64,000 nucleotides of DNA from Phoronis australis (Eukaryota; Phoronida; Phoronidae): contig NMRA01000104.1 of NCBI GenBank assembly GCA_002633005.1, forward strand, positions 744,841 through 808,840. Direction: 5' to 3'. The translations under genes were made by a program, and so were the position numbers. Under the pieces are notes generated by a model. That model was not told the DNA's origin, did not search any database, and saw nothing but the letters and a program-made list of their open reading frames with translations. This document shows, piece by piece, positions 15,001-30,000 of this stretch (positions are counted from its first letter, which is position 1; each line of letters begins with the position of its first letter).

Positions 15001-18000
15001 GTCTAGAGAAAGTTGATACCACTTAATCACACAAACTGTTTGAACAAAAGCAACAGTACAGATGAGTGACTTGAGGAATACATCAACACGAGATTAAGAT
15101 TATTTAGGGAGTCATGAATAACACCAAAAGCTAGTCAAGTATATTGTAATTTGCAGCAATTTCTAGGCACCACTGTTTCTCACACATGGCAAATTTGCAA
15201 ACCACCGAGAACCACGTGGTTCCCCACCTGTTAGATGTGGCCTTTGCATATTCAATGAACTTATTCCCTCGTCACATTATGCGCCTCTGGAGGTAACCCC
15301 CAAATTACATGTGACCTGCTTGTAGTGTTCAGGTAAGTGAGTATTCAATGCCAAGTGTTTTGACAGGGTAGTGCAAGAAATTTGGTAATTACTTTCATTT
15401 TATCTACAATGCACTAAGTTACAAATTTCTATCTAAATGATAATTTGTCTGTCTATCATTTGCAACAATTCAGTTTAAGGACTAATTTATTTAATAAAAG
15501 TGTATGTTGAAAGTATAGGTAGCTTGTGACAGACTAACCTTTGATGGGAGGACCACTGGCATCAGACATTAGGTAAGCGTTAGGTTCAACGGTAACATTC
15601 TTGAACTGGATGGCCAGATCATTGGAAATTAACTGAAACATGAAAATCAAAATTGACTTACTTTTACACATACATAGCTGCGACAGTGGGTTGTGTATTA
15701 GTTGTATTAATGTTCGATTTGTTATTTATTGCCACTGTAATCTTCTAGCTCAGGTACATTTAGTGACTGCAGGTTTCTATATGCATTCAAGTTACTTGTC
15801 TTACTCATTCAGACATTAACGCAAGTCAATGCTAATTTGTTAAAGACAAAAGGCTAAAGGGTCCATAAACTGTGTTGTTCTATTGACACCTGTTGGCAAA
15901 AATCAGGACTCGTGTATTTTCTGGCATTATTATTTAGCACCAGCTCAGTACTGACAGTGTGTTACTCACCTTAGCACCGCTGCGAACATGAAGTGTCTCG
16001 CCAACCACAGTCACCCGATGGCCAGACTCAGACATGACCTCCATTTTACCAAAAGATTTGATGTCAAGGTGCTCCAGGTCGATTCTTTTTGAACGGTCAT
16101 GGTCCAACAAGAGGTAGCAGTGTGAACTCAATGTCAAGTTAACAACAGGGGCCATATACCCTGAATAGATACAACACACAATACAATCTATGACCTACTG
16201 ATAGTTAATACTTCAACTTGTTGCAAGTGGCCAATGAATAAGATGCTAAAAATGTCTTCACGAATGTGTTCTAGACTTATTAACTCTCACAACCGCCACA
16301 CTATAAGATAACAAACACAATGCTCAATAACCTCAAGAAAGATTACCTTTAACATGAATGTCAATATCTTTACAATCCATCTTTTCAGGTAAGGCAAGTT
16401 GTGATTCTCTCTGGGACACAACAGAGAACGGTAGGAGTGTGCGAGGAGCAGTGAAGTTGACTGCCTGTGTGCGATGAATGTTCAGTTGTCCTGTTGTGTC
16501 TCCAACCAAAGAGCTGGCTATGAGAGAACGTCCAGCGCCATCAAGGTTGAGCACGCCAGAACGGCGGATATCCAACTGTACAAAAAGACAAGCATGTAGC
16601 ACTACATGCAATAAATGGTCATAACATGATGAATTATGTGTGTATAAGTATATACAGGTGAGCGAAACATAACACTGACAGTGAGCAACGTGCGTATAAA
16701 CAGGAGTGTACAACATAGCAACTACTGGGACTGACAGAGATTTTGGGAGCCTAGGATGTGAGGCAACCGAAAAAAAAAGATACCGTGGTTTTAGAGTGAT
16801 TTTAGCAGGTAGTGATCTAATCTACCAGCAGAATGTGTAGTATAACTTGAGGAGTAGAAGTGAACTTAGCACCAGCGTTGTGTTGTTGGACACCTGTCTC
16901 AAGGCTATGATTCTGTGAATGACCATTACATAATTTAGTTTATTACAGAGTTCATCAAAACATGACTTTGTGTGGATGCACCGGATGGACCACTGACTAA
17001 CCTGAAAGCCAAAACAAGTTACTAAACACCAAAAATCTGCTAATAAAGTAATAATACTATCAGAACCAACATGCTAAGTAACATATATCGTGAATATGTC
17101 ACGGATTTCATGACAGAATGTGCTCAAACACAATTAAACCTCATAGAATTTATTCCACTTGCCAAAAATAAGCAAATTTTTAAATGGCAGTGTAATCTTG
17201 CCAGAAATAGCATACCTCATCAAGTTGAATCGTTTCGTTATCTTTCACATGCTGTACTATCCAAGTGGAAGGATCACGCGAGTAACCACTTTGATGTACA
17301 CTATCAGGATCCTCTTGAACCAACAGTTGCACTTCATTTAGAGCAGCGTGCCCTGATGTGCCCTCTGCCTTCAGCTTTATAGCAATCTAGATGATGACAA
17401 ATGCATCATGACTAACACAGGATTGACGGTACACGAATCATAAGGAAACCTGGATGAAACAAAAATCTATTGCGCATGCATGTATTTGTCCCTATATCCA
17501 TCATGCATTTTTTAAAAAAAATAACCATTATTGAAGTGTTTTGCATATAGGCACATTTACCTAAGCTTCACTGCTACAGGCACAAATGGCTATTCCATGT
17601 ATATTATGTACAATGTATCTTGCTGGTTGGTGCTAAACTAACTACGTGTCTTTTGTCCAATTTTAGCATGTTTCAATATTTTATACTGAAAACCACTTGG
17701 TAACAGATAAGTCAAGCTTCACTCAGCATGCTATTTTAAAACTTGGCTCCTTGGTTTCGCTCACATGTTTCACGCAAAGCACCTTATTCCAGATTGGGCA
17801 TTGCTTGATATAAAGCCATAGGGGCTATGTGCATGTGCACTCAAAGTTGATATCATATCTAGTCAAAAGAAAGACAATAACACAGCCATCCACTTTACAC
17901 ACAAACAAGCAAGCACCAAAAGATTTGTGAACTCTTAAAAAAGCCGGCAATGCAAACCATCACTGAATACTGACCTGACTCACGAGTCGTCCAACACTGA

Positions 18001-21000
18001 CATCACCGTGCTGTCCAGCGCCACCTGTCTGTGTCTTGCATCCCTTAGTGCTAACGTACCCATCAGTGTGGGTTATCACACTGTTGTTGTATTGTGATGT
18101 CACTAGGTAGGCTGACTCAAATCTAGGCAGAACAAGACAGCAACATGCTCATTGAAATACAAGACATATGATGGATGAAAACTTAATATATTGTAATGTT
18201 AAGAGCTTGATATGATCATATGCACTGGGTTTCAAGTTGGTCTAATCAAGTTAAAACAGAGGTAATGGGGATACAGAAAAGACACTACAGATAGATTATA
18301 AATATAGGGTGTCCCAAAAATGTTCTCATACTTGAAATAGCAATACATTTTTGAGACACCCTGTATCTCAGTAACTGTATATCAATGCTTACCCATCACA
18401 CTGGGGATATATTCTTATGGTTGTAACAAACATGGTGACTGGAAACTGTATGGTTATAGTTGGTGTCCGCTTGGCTGTTCTGTAGAAGTAACCATCACTG
18501 CCAGATCCAGAGAAGATGTAATGTAGGGGATAGTATACATAATGGTAATAGATGGCTCCATCTGTGGTCACTTTCACATTACTGTACGTGGTGTACAAAG
18601 TGCTGGTCACTGAAGGCGATGAACCAGAAAAAGACAATTTCTCCAGTTGCGACACACGCGTTGAAGAAGCCTGTCCATTATCAACAACAAGTTTGTTGAA
18701 GGTTGGCGATAGACGACTATCTTGTATGAAGACTGTGCCACTTCCTGCACGGCCATGGTTGGTGGAGCCACCAAACACATTGTTGACACCAATGAATGTG
18801 TTGTTACCATAGTGATAGATTGCAATGCGGCCACCAGCACCAGCACCACCATGACCCTCACCTTCAAATAAAAAGTAATATAATTGCAATAATGGCAAGC
18901 ATTCACATGCAAGCAATCAGAAATATTTTATATGCAAACTTCTAAGGCAATTTCGTAATTGTACATTGTGCAAAGTCCACCCAGGTCAAACCATAAGGTA
19001 CTTACTGTTTCCACCAATAGTTTCAATAGATCCTTGCCCATCAAGATGATTGACGTTGATAAGTATACTGCCACCAGCACCGCCCCCAGCTGAGCTCCGC
19101 CCATCTTGTCCATTGGCATGCACCCTGCCCTCTACTCTGAGAGTGTGATTTGCTGACAAGTACAGAATGCCTGCACAGAAACAATGGAGTTTCTGAACCA
19201 ATTCATTGATGAAAATATTCACTGAATTTCAGCCAATGCCAAAGTTCAATATGTAGGGACACTCATGCAGATTTAAAAAGGCCTGGTTGACAGTCCCAAC
19301 TACAGGGACTTTGCAACTTGTAATTGAAAGCCAACAGCTTGATATGAGGCCAAAGGGAAAGTCAAAATCTTCTTGAAATGAAATTCTTTAAGCAATCAAA
19401 AGATCTTAAATTGTTCATTAAATGAGTAGTCTACATTAACTCTTCCTCAAATGCAACTACAAATTCATCTCAGACCTTACCGCCACCATGTCCACCAGTG
19501 TACTGTCCCATACTACCACCACCAGAGCCAGCTGTGTCTGGGTGGAGGGTGGAACCATAGGACAAGCCAGACACAACACCATGAGTCGTTCTCCCTCCAC
19601 GGCCCCCGTGTCCCCCACCACTGCCTCCAAGATGGTTGTCGGACTTGGTTACACCAGCTCCTTGGCCTACACCTGGGCCATGTCCTTTGTTGTCAGAACT
19701 GATTTCACCTAGAATGACAGGAAATCAGAAATGAATCGCCTCATAATCAGGACAGTAACACATTAAGAAGAAATGGAAGCAGACATTGGGTGCGAATACA
19801 CATACTCTAATTATCATTTTTGGAATTGGAGAGGGGTAACTAGTCCACATACTGGCTTAGAATTTGGGGGGTTGCACATCTTGAGTGTCGCTCACACACA
19901 ATAGGCCTTTTGGAATGGACATGCAAGGTCAGTGAAAGCAGTTCTTTGTGAACCCTACTCTTAAGTCATACCCTCCATTTGGATTTTGTAACTAAACACA
20001 GCTTAACAAACTCAAGGATTTATGGTCTGGCTGAAAAGATAGTGTTTTATTGTCTCCTATGTATTCTGAATAGCTGAGTCTGGAGTACCAGACAAATAGC
20101 TGACAGTGACACTGGTGACTTACCAGACTCATCTACAGTAATGTTTTCACTAAACACACTCAAGGTATCAGACAGCACAGACCCTCCAGCATTGACCACC
20201 ATACTAGTCACGGTCAAAGTGACTCTGGCATTAAATGTCACTGAGGTGGTTGTCAGCTTTCCTTCCGACTTGACTGAGACATTAGTGAAGAGGTAATGTC
20301 CTTGGTCCTCCCCAACGGATTGACCTCCACTCCACAAATTCAGCTCTCCGTTCCTATCAATGGTGTAATCAACAGACAGACCCAAGGTTCCATTCACATC
20401 CATGTAAACTCCTCGCAGACTGAGGCGTTGAGGTACATTCAACTGGGCCCCACTGTAAAGCAAACAAGCCACTACTTAATGATGAACTTAAATATGCGAC
20501 AACATGGATCTGTACATGCCAACTACATCCAGTATGTGATAAATTTCTTTGTGACACTTACCTGTAGACCAGCGAGTTGGCAGGGAAGTAAATGTCCACA
20601 ACACTGAAGGTGAATGTTTGATTTCTCCCCACATGCAGAATGGCTGATCTGTCTCCCTCCAGTCTGCCACATGTAAGAGACACCGTGTCTTCGCTTGAAT
20701 TACTATGGGCAGCCACGTGACTGTTACCTCCTATGTAAATCTGGTGGATAAAAGCATCACTGGTCCAAATCATTTCTAAAACCCTTTGGCAATCTAACAC
20801 CAATTTTAACTACGTCTCTAGCCAAAGAAAAGTCTAACAGAAATGTGAAATAACAATTCAGAAGGACCTCCATTTGCCTGCAGCAAGTTTGTCAGACCCG
20901 GTGTTACAGTACCAGGTTTGCAGTATGTTCGGAGTTGCCAACCCGTTAAGCACATAGTAGGTGATCTCCATGATAAAGATCCGTATCTTGCAAGTGAAAG

Positions 21001-24000
21001 GTTGTACAATATTCAAAATTTTCAGAAAGTTTAAATTTCAATCACTAGATGCATTGGTACACATCACAACAATTTTAAACTTCAAATCATAAATTAAAGC
21101 AACACTAAATAAAAGTTGTTTTTCGGCTTTTCCTCTCAACATGGTTAATAGCTTCCCACACTACCATCTATCTAAACCATGACCTCACAAAGTTTAACAT
21201 GTCGTTATAGGTGCTGATCCATGCCGATGTTATGAGTTGTCAATGGTGAAGTCAGCATGACAAAATGCAGAGAAAAATATTCTTTTTCCACACACACCCA
21301 AAATTTTGCTTAACATGATATCCACACAAAGCAAAAAAACTAAGAAAGTGCATTTTTCATTGGTCCTTCCTTCACAAAGCAACTGCAACCGACCAATCAC
21401 CAAAGATAATTCTGTATATTATACACTCATGGTACTTTAGATACACCTTATTAGTCAGATCACGCCTTTTCGATTATTTCCATAATTTTTTATCTCGACC
21501 TTCACTGATCTGGCCCTTCAAAACACTGGCAATTTTAAACTAACATATTTTCAAAATCCGTAACGTTTGAAAATCCTTACTAATGATGGGAATAAATAGA
21601 GTATGGATAAATCCATTAGAGTTGGCAGCCCTATATGTTATTCAATACCAGACATGCAGATAAATAGCATTTCATCACACTTAAGCCCTAGGCTAGCAAG
21701 GCACGCAGGAGAGCATCAACATGGCCCTCAGCAAAACATCTTTTCTCCAAAATTAAAGTTTGCAATGCAAAACACATTAACATATTGCTTGAGAAGTTCG
21801 ATACCTTATCAAACGTATAGACATGTGACTTATGGTAGAGCCACGTAATTCCTCCAGACTGACTGACATCGTTATAAACACCAGCCAGAAGATGGCGCAA
21901 CTGTCCTTGTGAATAAATTGCTGCATGAGGATAATCATTCCCATTGTTGTCAACTCTAAGATACTTGTAGATAGTTTTGTGTGGTTCTTTGGTTCTTTGC
22001 TCAAAATAGATAGTACCAGCACCCCCACTCTCATAGGAACTGGTCCCTGAAACATGCAACAAATAACACCTGAATACAAAATATGGAACAATTATTAAGC
22101 CAGCTAATTGCCAGGAAAGATTAGTCCAAAAAGGAAAACGACAAAAAATCAACAAAATGATGCACACAAACCTCCATATGCTGTGATGGTTGCGTTCAGT
22201 TTGTGTCCACTCTGGTAATAGATGGCAATACGGCCACCTGCACCACCACCACCAGTAGCAGCATTGCCACCATTGGCTGACATGTGACCATATCCATCAA
22301 TCTCTTCACAGTCTATCCAAATACTGCCTCCCCCACCGCCACCTAGACAAGAAACGAAACACTAACATACAAGCAAATAACTTCCAAACCAATATGAAAG
22401 GAGCAATAAGACAACACAAAAAATAAAACCAGACTCCCGTCTGGAAAACCCCAAGTTCAAACCCTGACTTTACTGACAGACAATTGAGCATTGCAGAAAG
22501 GCGTCTCCTACTCTTCTGAGCAAGGTCTTACTAGTGAATGTATGCAAGGGAGAACCTGCATATAATGTGAAAGCGATTTTGGGGGGACGGTGTGCTAACA
22601 TTTCAAAAAAATTAAAAATCTATTTGTTATATCGAATGACCTCTTTCAACTAGAAGATTCATTCAGTACCAAAGCTTCAGGTACTATGTACATTAGTCTA
22701 TTAAATCTTCAAGGTATATTTGTTAATTGCAGAATCCTCAGTTACTGACTCACCAGAAGTGGCCCCAGTTCCACCATCTGCTGTAACAGACCCATCCAGA
22801 AAAATGTGTCTTGTGACAATCTTGAGCGCTCCTCCGCCCTTGCCCCCCATGCCGTCAGGCTGTATCGTATTCTTGTACACATTTCCACCAAAGTAAAGGT
22901 GTCCTACAATGATTGAAAGCAAATGTCATGATACATGGTCAAGACAGTCACATATGTCCAACGTGCTTCAAACATAATTGTAGAGTTGAACATCTGACAA
23001 GATGTTTTGCATACCATCAGTAAGGAGGAAATGAACATCTGACAAGGTGCTTTTTGGACCATCTATAAGGAAGTACTGTAACCAAAATATACTAATGTGA
23101 CTCAGGATCATAATTATGCAATGCATCTTGTCATATTTTCAGCACTAAATGCACTTTTTATTTCAGAAGACAATAGACAAAGATAGTCAATACCAAGCTG
23201 ATCCTCACCATATCGTGCTCCATATCCACCAGCGCTTCCTGGCTGTGACGGTTGGTACAGAGAGTCATGTGATAGTCCCACATGAGCGGCACCAGCACCA
23301 CGGCCACCACTGCCCCCATGACCACCACCACTGCCTCCATTCACACTTCCTACATGTCACAAACAGTAACAAAATGAGGTCATGATGGTATCTTACAAAT
23401 ACAAATATCTTGGCTGGCTTAGTCTTTCTCTGTTAAAATTCCAATTTGTAAGTAAATTGTGGCAAACGCAACAGATTTTGCAGTTACTTATAAAAACTAC
23501 CTCACTGATAAAAACCAAAATATTAATGTACCAAATAATTATCTGTAGCCCCCATCAACTTAAATATAATTAGTATCAAACAAGAATTTCATTTAAAGCA
23601 AAATGACATCTTGAAAAACAACACTGACAATGCAAATGTTAACAGAAAAAAAAATTCCATGTTACGGCATACCCACAGTGGCAGCACTCACCATATCCCT
23701 GAGTGAGCCCATTACTGGAAGCCACAGTAGTGTAACCATTGCCATCATGTGACAGTCGACCACCAGACTGGATGGAGAAGACGGTCGAGTCAAATTCAAA
23801 GGAGGCCACACCTTCTTGGACAGCTCTGGCAGGGCTAGTTTCCTCTTTCAACACCAGGAGGCCACCATGGTGAACCTGGCGATTAATGAATTTAGTCACT
23901 GTGACATGAAATATTGAATTATCTTTTGAAGCAAAATGGCTTGGTTAGTTAAATTACAAACTAGGACAATTATTTTTTCAGGTGCAAAACAGTTGATGCG

Positions 24001-27000
24001 TAAACATTTTAAAATTTCCCACAACCCAATTTCATCACGATAGACTGAGTCACAAGTCATTAGGTTACAATGGCAAGTTTAAAAACCAACTGGGTGGACA
24101 TGGTAATCTCGGTTACTTTGATCTTGCGCACATCTCAACATCGCCCAGTTTTGTGAAAGCATCACACTAAGCATGTAGATCCTCTAATGGTTTGGTTGCT
24201 TTACAAACCAACGTTGCTTCACTTTACCGAAACATTGTTTCAACCTTAATTTTGTGTTCCCATTGGGTGAATCTGCTTTTATTGTAAAAAATAGCTCCAA
24301 TACCTTGTTGAAGCATCAAAATTGGTGCAGACGTAATAAAGCTAAAACTTGTGTTAGCTTTTACCGCGTGTCCTACAGCACAATGTCCAAAACACAGGAT
24401 ACCCAAAAACAATAACATGAATCTATCAGCGTAATTCATATGACCTGATGGGAATCATTTGAAAACAACCTCATCTAACCAGTCCAGTGAGAACTCATAT
24501 TTTGTGCATATTTTGAATCTTATTATCTCGTCTAATATAGCCAGTTCACCAACTTGGGATGGTCAAAACTCCTGATAAGACCACAAGACTTAGTTTGAAG
24601 GAATGACATGATTTCACACGTGTACACATATAGCTGATGGTGTTAATATAAGAGTTGCATATGGGATTAAGATATTTCTTTTCCACTTGCTCTTTTGATG
24701 GACAAGACTACTCAAACTGGTGACAATAGCATCTCCAGCTCATTGACTTCAAAATTCCTAAGATTGCAACACGGCCATTTCATATTATGTCACTTCATTC
24801 ATAAACATAGCATGGAAAACAGTTACCAGAGATTCTCTTTCAAGAATAACCAGTAATAAAGACTGGTCAGGCAGGCACTGCTGACGAGTGTACTTTAAAA
24901 GGTCAAACATGTCAGCTCCAGTGATATCAATACATAATGACCCTAACAGACCTACACATCGCATTACACAAAGAAGGTAAACGGGTGAGAATGCATGGTT
25001 CATACTTGCTACCACACTGAGACACACAAGATACATGTATGGAAAAAACTTACTGTGACATTTTTGATGTCAAACTTTACAGATCCAGCATGTGTATCAG
25101 TCATTATCTTAAACGATCCATTGTATTGAACATTGAGAGAGTCCAGCTTTATCTTTGTCTGTCCTATCTGCCCAATGCTGCCATTGGTGTCCACAGTCAC
25201 ATGACCACCCTCAAATACATACAAATCCTCTAGCCCATGAATCTGTTTAAGAAAATGCACAGACTAGTTTAAACTTTTGAAAGAACATCAAGGACTTATT
25301 AATAAGTAAAGTAATTAATGAAAATTATGTTTAACAAGAGCAACGCAAACTGTTGACAAGTGCACACAGTGCACCGCAATCACTATGTTTCTACGGGTGC
25401 TCATCAGCTTATTATAAAGATCACAACAACCTGACAACAAGCGATAGCTGCAATAGTCAGAATTGACAAACAAGTGGTGGGTACCTCACCTTTTACAACT
25501 TTCATCAAATCATAACAATTAAAAAATAACAAAATTTGCAACAACGAAATAAATTGCAGTTCTAGCCAAACTTTCTTCATGAAGAACAATCATGAGGTTA
25601 AGCGGATACAAAGATAGACACAAAATGACATAACAGACACAGTATTTGTTGCAATCTGCAAAAAAATGGTTAGCTGCCATCATCTCCAAAATGGCTTGGC
25701 CACTAGGGGGTGCTGCAATAGTCAAACCTGCCTGAAAAGTGACTGGCATCAATGCTTTGCCACCACATACCTGTGTCAAAATTTTACTGGAATACATCAA
25801 GCTTTTCTAGATGTCACCTGGAAATGCTTCTCTAGCCAAAAACACTTTTAATGCCCACATGAAAATCAAAATGGCTACTAGGGTGTACTTTCAATTTTTG
25901 AGACCTCAATCAGACATGTGGACAACCGTACAAAATGGCAAATAGCGGGTGCTGCACTCATTGCAATTTCCTGAAAATCACCTGGTGCTGGCATAATGCT
26001 GTCACATACCTTTGTTTCAAACGTCATTGAAATGCATCATTTGATTTTCTAGTTATCATCATAAAATATCCTCCCATACGTATAGAAAAAGCCCCTTGTC
26101 CAAACCAAAATGACCAACAGGAGGTGCTGCAGTGGTCAAAGTTGATGACGCAATGTCGTTACACACCTCTCACTCAAATTTCAATGAAATTGTTCTTTTT
26201 ATTCATTTGATATCCAGAAACACTCTTCCCAAAGAAAACACAGACAAAGTCTGCCCCTCTAACCCTTGGGGACGGAGCAGACTGAAAAGTGGCATGCACT
26301 GCTGTAGTGATGGCTAACACCCACGTGCTATATTTCATCAAGATTTGGCCAGGGATTTATGAAATATTAAGCAGACAACTGAACAAAATGTCCACTAGGG
26401 GGTGCTGCAGAGGTCAAACTCGCTTGAATCCATTAGTGGCCATAACACACGTCAAGTCTGTTGATAGATTGTCTACATATCATAGGAATCTCTTTTCCTC
26501 CCAAAAGTATTGAAAAGCTCCATCATGAACAAAACAGCCCCTAAGGAGGGTGCTGCACCAGTAGAATCTGCCCGAAAAGAAACCAGTGATGGCATAATGC
26601 TGTCACATATCTCTGCATTAGTTTCATAGAAATTCCCCAATTGTTTCTCAAGATACCATCCGGAAACACTCTTCCCCCCAAAGGTAGAGCTGAAAAAGCC
26701 TCTTTTGAGACCAAACCGACCACTAAGGAGTGCTGCAGTAGTCAAATCGACTGGTGACTGCATTGTTGTCACAAACTTGTGTGAAAGTTTCATTGAAATC
26801 TGTCCATCAATTTCCTAGATATCATCTGGAAATGCCCTTCCCCGCAAATAAAACAAGAATGTAAATCCCCACTTGTGTGGTCCTGGGGCAGACTGAAAAG
26901 TCGTATGCACCGTTCTAGTGATATTCAGCACACTTGTGCCTCAGGGTATTTGATATAATGATTGTGCATCTGAAAAACTAGAAACTTAGACAGGATAGCG

Positions 27001-30000
27001 ACAATATGTGACCACATATATGAAGGTGCACAAAAATCATGTAATGGGAAGTGATCTTAGGCATAATTTTGTAATGCACCCGCAGAGGAATGACTGATCG
27101 GCCCGTCAGGATACAGCCGTGTCGTTATCAGTTTGACAGTAGCAAACCAATGTTTACATAGTCCAGCTCTCTTATTGTCTGCTTTCATCTGATAAGCTCA
27201 CGTAATCCAGCAATTATGTTGCAATCAGTGCACTTGATGCTAGCAGACATTTAAAAATGCTAATTACAAACGGCTTTCAACAAATGTCGTGAAGTAGAAT
27301 GATGTGTTTTGTATGAAATACTTTCACCAAAAAACTTCGAATGGCCTTTGTGACTGTAAGCTCTGACCAGCTTAACCACAGAATTGCATACCAACACAAA
27401 AGACTTGCTTGACAAGTTTAATCGAGGGAGAGTCTAGATTGGATCGTGATAGTGGAAATTTCTCGATTTTTACACTCCAGGAGAATGGTACGTAATGTAC
27501 TGGCGATAAACTGGTTCTACTACAAAGAGGGTGCATGAGTTTAATACCCTGAATCACAACTGCCAAAGGTGGGGAAGGTTAACTTTCACATCAAGTTTAA
27601 AGGTTTTGGAAATCAAATAATGCTATTAACAGCACCCCTCTACATCTGCCATAGAAAGCTCCCCTACCTCTCCTGATGTATATAGATGTGTCTTGTAGAA
27701 GAATGCTCGGGGAGGCATAACTACGCTGGCACGTTCATAGACCCTAAGGTTGGTAGGGATGTCAGGTGCAGTGCGCAGTATGCTGACAGATTGATTGTGA
27801 CCCACCAAGAGACAGCCTGAAATGAAAGATCAGACTATTGAATGGGCCTGAGACACAGGATGGTTAACAATGTTATTAACAGTACATACCTGACATACCC
27901 ACATCCACTCAAACTCAAGTAGTATAAAGCAGACAGAGAATACCTGACTTATTTCCAAACAACACTCCCACGTCCACTCTCCCTGAAGTAATATAAAGCA
28001 ATATACCTGACTTATCTCCATACAACGCACCCACGTCCACTCTCACTGGAGTCGTCAAGTCTCCCGTAGGCATAAAGGCAAGATGGCTGTCCCCCTGTAT
28101 ATGCAACTCATGGAACACGTGATGGTTGGTGTTGGCATCGCCTTCAATCCATGTCTTGGCATCGTCCAGTTCACGATAGGCATACCTGAACAGGGATATG
28201 TAGCTACTTCAGACCACAAAGCGTAGGAATTGTGTCACTTATAGTGGCATAACCTTATTGGCTTGACTTTTTCCTAATTATGTCAGGTGGCTAAACCCAT
28301 CCCCCCAGAGCATGCCTAACTGTGTACAAGCCTGTTGACAGCCAGCCTAGCAATACAACAGACTCGGGTTTACTGCTCGCCAGAATTACACTGACACATT
28401 ATTCAATGGCCTTATGCACACAGAAATGTCACAGCCTGACTTTCAGAAGGAATAGATGTGAGTAACAAAAATATTCAACTTGCACATGATGAGACATCAC
28501 GAAGCAGATAAAGGACATATGACCCATTGCTTGAGCTGGGTCACTGCAGGGTATCATCCTCTACAACACTTATCAAGTAAAAAAATCAATTTATGTCAAA
28601 TGCATCACTTTCCGTTATATTCAGGTGATCAGTGATTATTGCTCTAAAATAGTTTCCAATTACGTTAAGTACTCAAATCCTGAGATAATAGAATCGTGGT
28701 ATTCATACTCTGGCAGTAATAGCTTTAACTTATTTAATCAGTTGATGTAAAGTTGAAAAAGAAGATTTTCTACTACCTGTCAAACTCATTTTGGCCATCC
28801 ACAAATATTTCCAGCTCTGCCAAGCCGGCATATGAGTGTGGGTTCGTGAGCAGCACCGTTAACTTGTCAGCATTCCTGTGCACGAGTACCTCCAGGTAAG
28901 ACCCCTGGTGACACGCTCCTCGAGGCTCGACAACATTACTGGTGACTGGGAAGGATAAGGAACCAACCCAGCCAGTCAACTGAAATTAAAAGACATTGAA
29001 TAAAAAGTCCAATCGTATGTTCCTCTATGGTATTATAGCTAAACATCACTTGCATAATAATCCAGTGCTACTATAGAAGAGACTACAAACAGTGTATGAT
29101 GTCCAGTCTTTCTAATCAGACAATCACAAAGAATTGCTTGTCCACACAGCATGTGATATCCGGTTTTCTATGCAGAATTACAAAATTAAACTGCTTGACG
29201 TGCAAGCAATATGTGATACTCAGTCATTCGAATCAGATAATTACAAAGAATTGCTTGTCCAAACAATGCAATATTCAGTTTTTCCAACCAGACAATTACA
29301 AGGTATTGCATGTGGAAACACATTTCTGTCAGAACATTGAAACTGTCAACTAAAAGCAAGACTTTTAAGTTGTGAAAACTGAACAGATGAAAGCTCATAC
29401 AAACTACTTACAGATATTTTAGACACGTGTGAACATATAGGGTACAGTCGTATCCTATTGATGTAGTAGGTCTTTTGAAGGCTGATGGTCAACGTTACAC
29501 TGCTCGAGTCAGCCAGAAAAGATTTCATTCCACCACTGCCCAATGTCTGATCAAACAGGTATTGTAACCAATAGTAGCGAGTAGGAGTTAAATAATAATA
29601 GTAAACAGGACGAGAGGACTGAACCACAACACCAGACGCAGCTGTGTGCTTCTGTGACCGTCCACTTGTTCCACTGAGATCAAGACGTCTACCAACACTG
29701 GCTGTGTTAAACTGCTCATCTGTCATAGGCTTGTGCCCTCTGTTGTTAACACGCAATGTGTTTTGTCTGCTGGATGTCTCTTGGAGAAATACCGTCCCCG
29801 AGGCCCCAACCTCGGGCCCAGTAGTTACGTCACCACCGTACACATCCAGTGATCCTCCAAAGAAGGGCTGACTGATGTGGTTGTTGTGGTAGATGGCAAC
29901 ACGACCGCCTGACCCACTTCCAGTTCCTGCTGCACCAACGCCTCCTAGTGCCTGAATAGCTCCTGTATGGCCACCTGCCAAGTAGTATTAAACCTATGTA

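Noticed and set aside
18460-18812. Overlapping ORFs on both strands over exon 42
   Set aside because: Only one minus frame carries the [12 protein letters not shown] and GTVF motifs with matching splice phases; the rest are shadows.
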